Below, piece by piece: positions 13,304 through 17,197 of a stretch of DNA of 17,197 bases. The position numbers and the translations under genes are program-made. Under the pieces are notes generated by a model that worked only from the letters and a program-made list of their open reading frames with translations, did not search any database and was not told where the DNA came from. This DNA is from Atopobium sp. UBA2090 (GTDB lineage: Bacteria; Actinomycetota; Coriobacteriia; Coriobacteriales; Atopobiaceae). Position 1 is the stretch's first letter; the number at the start of each line of letters is the position of its first letter. Location: positions 4,578 to 21,774 of the forward strand of contig DCZG01000074.1 of the NCBI GenBank assembly GCA_002331575.1, written 5' to 3'.

Positions 13304-14692
13304 GTGTTCACGACCCAGCAGAAGAGGGAGACGGTCGAGAGGTTCCTGTCGAGCGGGCTGACGATCTCCGCCGCGTCCCGCCTGGAGGGCTACCCGGAGA
13401 GGCACCGCCTCTCCTCCTGGCTCCGGGAGGCGAGGGAGGGCACCCTCGTCGTCACGCCCACGCCGGCGCCGGGACGCGTCGCCCACCACGTCCGCGGCCA
13501 CCGCTACCCGTCCGAGACCGTCGAGGAGGCGCTGCGCCTGCGCGGCCTGGGGTATGGTTACGGGACGATAGCCAGGAGGCTCGGCCTCTCGGGCGCGGAC
13601 GTCCCCAGGTCGTGGTGGATGCGCGAGCACGGCGGCGGGACGGTCTGCGAGAGGTCGGCCGGGAGGGGCGCCGCGCGTCGGGGCGCCGGGAGGGCGGCCG
13701 CGGTGGCTGACGGGCGGGACGAGAGGATAGCCGAGCTGGAGCTCCAGGTCAGCGTGCTGAAGGAGCTGATGCGCGACCCAAAAGCAGGAGACCCGGCGAG
13801 CCTCTCCAACAGGCGGAAGACAGAGTTAGGCGAGAGGCTGAGGCGGGAGAGAGGTCTCTCCCTGCGGTGGGTCCTGACGTTCTTTCGGATCTCGAGGAGC
13901 TCCTACTCATACCACCGCGCCCGGCCGGGGAGGCCGTCGAGGGACGAGCGCCTCGCCCGCGCGGTGAGTGAGGCGTTCGAGGCCAACGGGGGCAGGCTCG
14001 GCTACCGCGCCACCTGGGCGGAGCTCAGGAGGAGGGGCACGCGGGTCTCGGAGAAGGTCGTCAGGCGGGTCATGCGCTCGCTGGGGCTGCGCGTCGTCAG
14101 GTCGAGGTCGGACAGGCCCTGGAGCTCCTACGACCCCGCGGTGCGCGTCGCGGCCCCGGACGTGCTCCGGCGCGACTTCTCGGCCGGCCGGCCGAACCTG
14201 AAGTGGGTCACCGACGTCACCGAGTTCCGGGTCCCGGCGGGCAAGCTCTACCTCTCGCCGGTCATCGACCTCTACGACCTGGCGCCCGTCGCGTGGTCGG
14301 TCTCGGAGAGCCCCGACCACGAGCTCACCGAGTCGTCGCTGGCCTGCGCCGTGGCCACGCTGGCCCCGGGCGAGAGGCCGGTCCTGCACCACGACCGCGG
14401 GGCCCACTACGGCTGGCCCGGCTGGCTGGAGATCGAGCGCCGTGCCGGCCTGGTGCGCTCCGCCTCGAGGAAGGGCCGCTGCGGGGACAACGCCGCCTGC
14501 GAGGGGTTCTTCGGGCGCATGAAGCTCGAGATGTTCCACGGCAGGGACTGGTCGGGCGTCTCGCTCGCCGAGCTCGCCTCAGAGGTGGACGCCTACATGC
14601 GCTGGTTCAGGGACTCGAGGCCGAAGGCGAGGCTCGGCTGGCTCTCGCCGGCCGAGAGCAGGCGAGCGCTGGGACTGGCCCCGCTGACGTAG
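13304..14692 (+). CDS. IS3-family transposase, fused OrfA-OrfB in one frame
   Basis: 462 residues. The N-terminal part has helix-turn-helix regions (about residues 3-45 and 68-105) and a short coiled coil (RIAELELQVSVLKELM, about 141-156), as in OrfA. An HTH_21-like segment (SLRWVLTFFRISRSSYSYHR) leads into the rve integrase core. Catalytic residues are D304 (WVTDVTEF), D364 (HHDRGAHY) and E400 (DNAACEGFFGRMK), with exactly 35 residues between the last two, the DD35E spacing. Most IS3 members need a -1 frameshift between orfA and orfB; here one frame runs through. The start GTG 13304 is set by GGGAGGGAG at 13290-13298; the TTG at 13250 lies outside the element. Arg codons are often AGG, unlike the CGC-rich flanking genes, consistent with foreign origin. 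All catalytic residues are intact. Confidence 0.93.
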   Translation: MFTTQQKRETVERFLSSGLTISAASRLEGYPERHRLSSWLREAREGTLVVTPTPAPGRVAHHVRGHRYPSETVEEALRLRGLGYGYGTIARRLGLSGADVPRSWWMREHGGGTVCERSAGRGAARRGAGRAAAVADGRDERIAELELQVSVLKELMRDPKAGDPASLSNRRKTELGERLRRERGLSLRWVLTFFRISRSSYSYHRARPGRPSRDERLARAVSEAFEANGGRLGYRATWAELRRRGTRVSEKVVRRVMRSLGLRVVRSRSDRPWSSYDPAVRVAAPDVLRRDFSAGRPNLKWVTDVTEFRVPAGKLYLSPVIDLYDLAPVAWSVSESPDHELTESSLACAVATLAPGERPVLHHDRGAHYGWPGWLEIERRAGLVRSASRKGRCGDNAACEGFFGRMKLEMFHGRDWSGVSLAELASEVDAYMRWFRDSRPKARLGWLSPAESRRALGLAPLT

Positions 14693-14707
14693 GATGTACA
14701 AGAAAAC

Positions 14708-14719
14708 GTCCGCAGTCCC
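14708..14719 (-). repeat. IS right inverted repeat core
   Basis: GTCCGCAGTCCC, the reverse complement of 13252-13263. It is followed by the CTT duplication at 14720-14722. Confidence 0.85.
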
Positions 14720-14838
14720 CTTTTGGCACAGCCCACAAGCATGCTACCTGGGGGTACCGATAACGCCCTTTTGTCTCGGCGGCGTTTGCCCAGTTGGCAG
14801 GGTGCCACTAACGTCAAAGGATCCTTCTCGGCTTTTGG
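14720..14838 (+). repeat. 112-bp tandem repeat, right part
   Basis: Continues the repeat interrupted by the IS. 14723-14804 matches 13140-13221 except for three bases. The 30-base block returns at 14805-14834 with one change (GTCAAAGG for GTCGAAGG). Subtracting the IS and one CTT puts this block exactly 112 bases after 13222. Homology fades after TTTTGG at 14838, 22 bases before the stop of the next gene. Confidence 0.85.
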
Positions 14839-14860
14839 TATCGGCCGCGAGGCCTTCTCC

Positions 14861-15781
14861 CTAGAGGCCAACGCCGTCGAACGCAGCGCACACGGCGTCG
14901 AGGAGCAGGACCGCGTAGGTCTGGGCGTCGCCCGTCGTGAACGTGCCGTCGAAGCCCGCGCCGACCGGAAGCTCGATGCGCACGACGGGCTCGTGGCCGC
15001 GCGCGCTCTCATAGGCGGAGCGCAGGCGAAGGGGCAGCGTGTCGAGGTCGTCCATGTCGATGCTCCCGACCTTCGCACCCTGCGCGAGCGGGGTGGCCGA
15101 GAGGAGGATGAGCGCCCTGGCACCTGCCGGGATGCCCTCGCGGTAGTCCGCGAGCTCGAGGGTGTTCTTGTCGGACGTGGCGTTCGCGAGGTTGACGATG
15201 CGACCTGCCACGTTGCGCGAGATCGGGTCGTCGCCGGATATGGCGATGCACGCGCCCTCGAGGACGCCGGCCGCTCGTGCGAACCCCATACCGCCCTGCG
15301 GGTGCGGCCCGTTCGCGGGCTTGCCCGCCCACACGTGGCGGAGGCGCTCGATGGCGTCGAAGGTGTCGGGGAAGGCCATGCCGTCGGCCAGTGCGCCCAC
15401 GCTCTCCTGGAACTGCTTGACCGCGGCCTCTGTGTGCACGCCGTACGAGCCGTCCACGGTGCCGCACGAGAAGCCGAGGATGTTGAGGCGCTCCTGGAGC
15501 TGTCGCACGTCGTTGCCGTGGAAGTTGGGAAGGCGCAGGTAGAGCGTGCGGTCGCCGAGTTGGTAGCACTCGTCCACGAGTGAGGACCACGTCGCTGCGT
15601 CGAGCACGTCGCCGAGCGGCAGGTCATGGTCGAGCCTGAAGCGCGCCACGGCCGTCCCCGTCGACTTCCCGAAGACGCCGGCCGAGGTCTCATCGGAGGC
15701 GATGGCGTAGCCGAGGGAGCCGAGTCGCTCCTGAATGTCCTCTACAGCGGCGCCGGAGGCGCCCTCCCTGATGGATTCCAT
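14861..15781 (-). CDS. CwlM-like protein: two peptidoglycan-binding domains plus a diverged C-terminal domain
   Basis: 306 residues with no signal peptide or membrane segment. Two PG_binding_1 repeats occupy about residues 4-70 and 74-148. The second, from YQLGDRTLYLRLPNF through GNDVRQLQERLNILGF to GVHTEAAVKQFQESVG, closely follows the second repeat of mycobacterial CwlM as I recall it. CwlM is a cytoplasmic, catalytically inactive amidase homologue that controls MurA. The C-terminal part (about 172-306) sits where CwlM has its amidase-like domain, but no zinc-ligand set (His, Glu, His) or DPGHGG motif is visible. A regulatory rather than lytic role is thus likely. The start ATG 15781 has GAGGGGG just upstream. 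It follows the polyprenyl synthase by 32 bases, so probably shares its transcript. The domain call is firm; the CwlM link is inference. Confidence 0.72.
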   Translation of the reverse strand: MESIREGASGAAVEDIQERLGSLGYAIASDETSAGVFGKSTGTAVARFRLDHDLPLGDVLDAATWSSLVDECYQLGDRTLYLRLPNFHGNDVRQLQERLNILGFSCGTVDGSYGVHTEAAVKQFQESVGALADGMAFPDTFDAIERLRHVWAGKPANGPHPQGGMGFARAAGVLEGACIAISGDDPISRNVAGRIVNLANATSDKNTLELADYREGIPAGARALILLSATPLAQGAKVGSIDMDDLDTLPLRLRSAYESARGHEPVVRIELPVGAGFDGTFTTGDAQTYAVLLLDAVCAAFDGVGL

Positions 15782-15813
15782 GTTCCCCCTCTAAACGAGA
15801 ATCGCGAGAACGC

Positions 15814-16863
15814 TTAGTCGGTGCGCTCCACGAAGAAGTCTGCCATAGATTCCAGCACGCGGCGCGTGTCACCCGCGAGCTCGACGCCCGAAAGGCTGTC
15901 CTTTGCACTCCGAGCAAGCGAGCGCGCGTACTCTCGCACGGCGTCGATTGCCCCGGATGCCACCATGAGCTCCACTCCGCGCCCGAGTGTGGCGGGGTCC
16001 GTCGCATGCGAGGAGAGAATCGAGACGAGCTCGTCCTTCTCGCCGCCCGAGAGGTGCTCGATGGCCCAGGTCACGACCATCGTGCGCTTGCCTTCGGTGA
16101 TGTCGGAGCGGAAGTCCTTGCCCTGTGACGTCGCGTCGCCCACGAGGTTGAGCAGGTCGTCCTGCAGCTGGAAGGCCAGGCCTGCGTCCATGCCGAACGA
16201 TCCGAGCGCGTCGACCTGCTCGTCGGTCCCTCCTCCGCAGATGGCGCCGACCGAAAGCGGCGTGGCTGCGGAGTAGAACGCGGTCTTGTGGCTCGCCATG
16301 CAGAGGTAGTCGCTCGTGCTCACGTCCCAGCGACCGTCGCGCGCCCAGCCGAGGTCGAGCGCCTGCCCCTCGAGCGTGCGCTCCTCCATCGAGACGAGCT
16401 CGTCGAGGATGCGCAGGCGCACGTCGGGCTCGAGCGTCCCGTCGCGCAGGATCTTCGCGGTCACGGTGACGAGTGCGAGGTCGCCCACGTTGATGGCCAC
16501 GCCGGTGCCCTCGGAGAGGTAGACGCAGGGCTTGCCGCGGCGGAGTTCGCTCTCGTCGGCGATGTCGTCGTGGATGAGCGCCGCGGACTGGAAGTCCTCG
16601 ATCGCGGCGGCGCTGGAGAGCGCCCGCTCGCCGTCGCCGCCCACGGCCTCGCAGCCGAGCAGGCAGAGCGCCGGCCTCGTGCGCTTGCCGCCCGACTCGG
16701 TGAACCGGGCGAGCGGAGCGTAGAGGTAGCGGCCGAGGTCGCCCGACGTGAGCTCCTCGGCGAGCGGTGTAGGCATGTGCGATCCGATGAAGGCCTCGAT
16801 GAGGGGGCGCTTCTCGGCGAGGAACGCGGCGAAGGCCGCGCCCCCGTCACCGACGGCGGGCAT
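15814..16863 (-). CDS. Polyprenyl (geranylgeranyl or longer) diphosphate synthase
   Basis: 349 residues, trans-isoprenyl diphosphate synthase family. GGKRTRPAL (58-66) binds IPP; the first Asp-rich motif is DDIADESELRRG (99-110); the second is FQLQDDLLNLVGD (231-243), with Asn at the fifth position of DDxxD; GKDFRSDITEGKR (248-260) closes the site. The residue five before the first motif is Ala (FQSAALIHDD), with no bulky aromatic to stop growth. The product is therefore probably C20 or longer, as lipid carrier or quinone side chain; this is inferred. In-frame sequence upstream to 17178 runs through galE. ATG 16863 is chosen, 5 bases after the galE stop with GAGGG inside the galE end, so the two are likely co-translated. 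Confidence 0.9.
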   Translation of the reverse strand: MPAVGDGGAAFAAFLAEKRPLIEAFIGSHMPTPLAEELTSGDLGRYLYAPLARFTESGGKRTRPALCLLGCEAVGGDGERALSSAAAIEDFQSAALIHDDIADESELRRGKPCVYLSEGTGVAINVGDLALVTVTAKILRDGTLEPDVRLRILDELVSMEERTLEGQALDLGWARDGRWDVSTSDYLCMASHKTAFYSAATPLSVGAICGGGTDEQVDALGSFGMDAGLAFQLQDDLLNLVGDATSQGKDFRSDITEGKRTMVVTWAIEHLSGGEKDELVSILSSHATDPATLGRGVELMVASGAIDAVREYARSLARSAKDSLSGVELAGDTRRVLESMADFFVERTD

Positions 16864-16868
16864 GGCGT

Positions 16869-17197
16869 CTAGCCCTCGTACCCGTTGGGGTTGCGAGACT
16901 GCCAGTTCCAGGAGTCGCGGCACATCTCGTCGATGCCGTACCTGGCCTCCCAGCCCATCTGCTCCTTGGCCTTGGTGCAGTCGGCGTAGTTGGCGGTGAC
17001 ATCGCCGGCGCGGCGCGGCTCGATGACGTAGGGGAGCTCCTTGCCGCAGGCGGCGGAGAAGGCCTTGATGATCTCGAGGACCGAGGTGCCCTTGCCGGTG
17101 CCGAGGTTGAAGATCTCGACGCCCGTTTTGCCATTCATCCAGTTGAGCGCTGCGACGTGGCCGGAGGCGAGGTCGCACACGTGGATGTAGTCGCGCA
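16869..17197 (-). CDS. galE: UDP-glucose 4-epimerase, C-terminal part (5' end outside window)
   Basis: The last ~109 codons, open to the window edge. RDYIHVCDLASGHVAALNWM, IFNLGTGKGTSVLEII and the segment RRAGDVTANYADCTKAK are the classic GalE C-terminal marks. They shape the sugar pocket of this NAD-dependent SDR enzyme that interconverts UDP-Glc and UDP-Gal. The catalytic Tyr-x-x-x-Lys and the NAD fold lie outside the window. It supplies UDP-galactose, which would feed galactose or galactofuranose transfer by glycosyltransferases such as those at 3541-6842. It is followed after 5 bases by the polyprenyl synthase. Confidence 0.95.
   Translation of the reverse strand, partial: RDYIHVCDLASGHVAALNWMNGKTGVEIFNLGTGKGTSVLEIIKAFSAACGKELPYVIEPRRAGDVTANYADCTKAKEQMGWEARYGIDEMCRDSWNWQSRNPNGYEG

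Larger units (their letters stand above)
13252..14719 (+). mobile_element. IS3-family insertion sequence, 1468 bp, with CTT target duplication
   Basis: The left end starts GGGACTGCGGAC and the right end (14708-14719) is its exact reverse complement. Similarity continues weakly inward, with CTTG matching on both sides. CTT at 13249-13251 and 14720-14722 is a 3-bp target duplication, normal for IS3. Deleting the element plus one CTT rejoins the flanks into CGGCTTTTGGCAC, the same junction seen uninterrupted at 13133-13145. The ends are thus fixed to the base. A single intact transposase gene is inside, so the copy may be active. Confidence 0.9.

Noticed and set aside
13777..13784. CCCAAAAG as a programmed -1 frameshift site in the transposase
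   Set aside because: The zero frame is open across the whole transposase and carries both OrfA and OrfB domains, so no frameshift is required. Kept only as a possible relic.
13109..14838. Three 30-base repeats resembling a CRISPR array
   Set aside because: The sequence between the repeats is also repeated almost exactly (3 differences in 82), so there are no unique spacers, and no cas gene is present. It is a tandem repeat.
14861..15781. Calling the peptidoglycan-binding protein a lytic amidase or autolysin
   Set aside because: No signal peptide and no visible zinc-ligand set or DPGHGG motif, so a lytic enzyme is not supported.

Overview
The window reads as chromosomal DNA of a high-GC Gram-positive anaerobe. 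The gene families, the actinobacterial order tRNA-Gln/glmU/prs/pth and the NfnAB-like gene pair fit a Coriobacteriia member (Olsenella/Collinsella/Atopobium-like). This placement is inference from protein resemblance and base composition; no database search was possible.

Region 1 (1-4614, + strand). The 3' part of an EcfT subunit of a vitamin/metal ECF transporter is followed by truA (tRNA pseudouridine synthase), the usual ecf-truA neighbourhood. Next come an ArsP_2-type permease with a His/Asp-rich metal-binding loop and a TTG start, a single-pass membrane protein that looks like a degenerate LytR-CpsA-Psr (LCP) domain, and a family 2 glycosyltransferase.

Region 2 (4631-7169). A second GT2 gene lies on the minus strand, convergent with the first. 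It is divergent, across an AT-rich TATAAT island, from a third, GlfT-like GT2 gene. Together these form a small surface-polysaccharide glycosyltransferase cluster. Directly at the stop codon of the third GT2 gene sits a 327-bp gene-free element. Its 31-bp terminal inverted repeats are themselves hairpins, it carries two structured 76-nt direct repeats, and TGA flanks both ends. It is probably a REP/BIME- or MITE-like non-autonomous element.

Region 3 (7179-13048, minus strand). This is the housekeeping block: tRNA-Gln(UUG), glmU, prs, a strong hairpin, pth, then an overlapping sudB-gltA (NfnA-NfnB-like) pair ending in a terminator. glmU supplies UDP-GlcNAc, prs supplies PRPP, pth recycles peptidyl-tRNA, and the Nfn-like pair handles NAD(P)H/ferredoxin electron transfer.

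Region 4 (13109-14838). A 112-bp tandem repeat was split by an IS3-family element (13252-14719). The IS has a fused single-frame DDE transposase, 12-bp-core inverted repeats and a CTT target duplication. Removing the IS restores an exact 112-bp period.

Region 5 (14861-17197, minus strand). galE (3' end only), a polyprenyl diphosphate synthase and a CwlM-like protein (two peptidoglycan-binding domains, no signal peptide, no recognisable amidase zinc site) form a compact operon. It plausibly links nucleotide sugar, lipid carrier and cell-wall control.

No CRISPR array, defence island, prophage or biosynthetic cluster is visible. The most unusual content is the two repeat structures and the two apparently degenerate envelope proteins.
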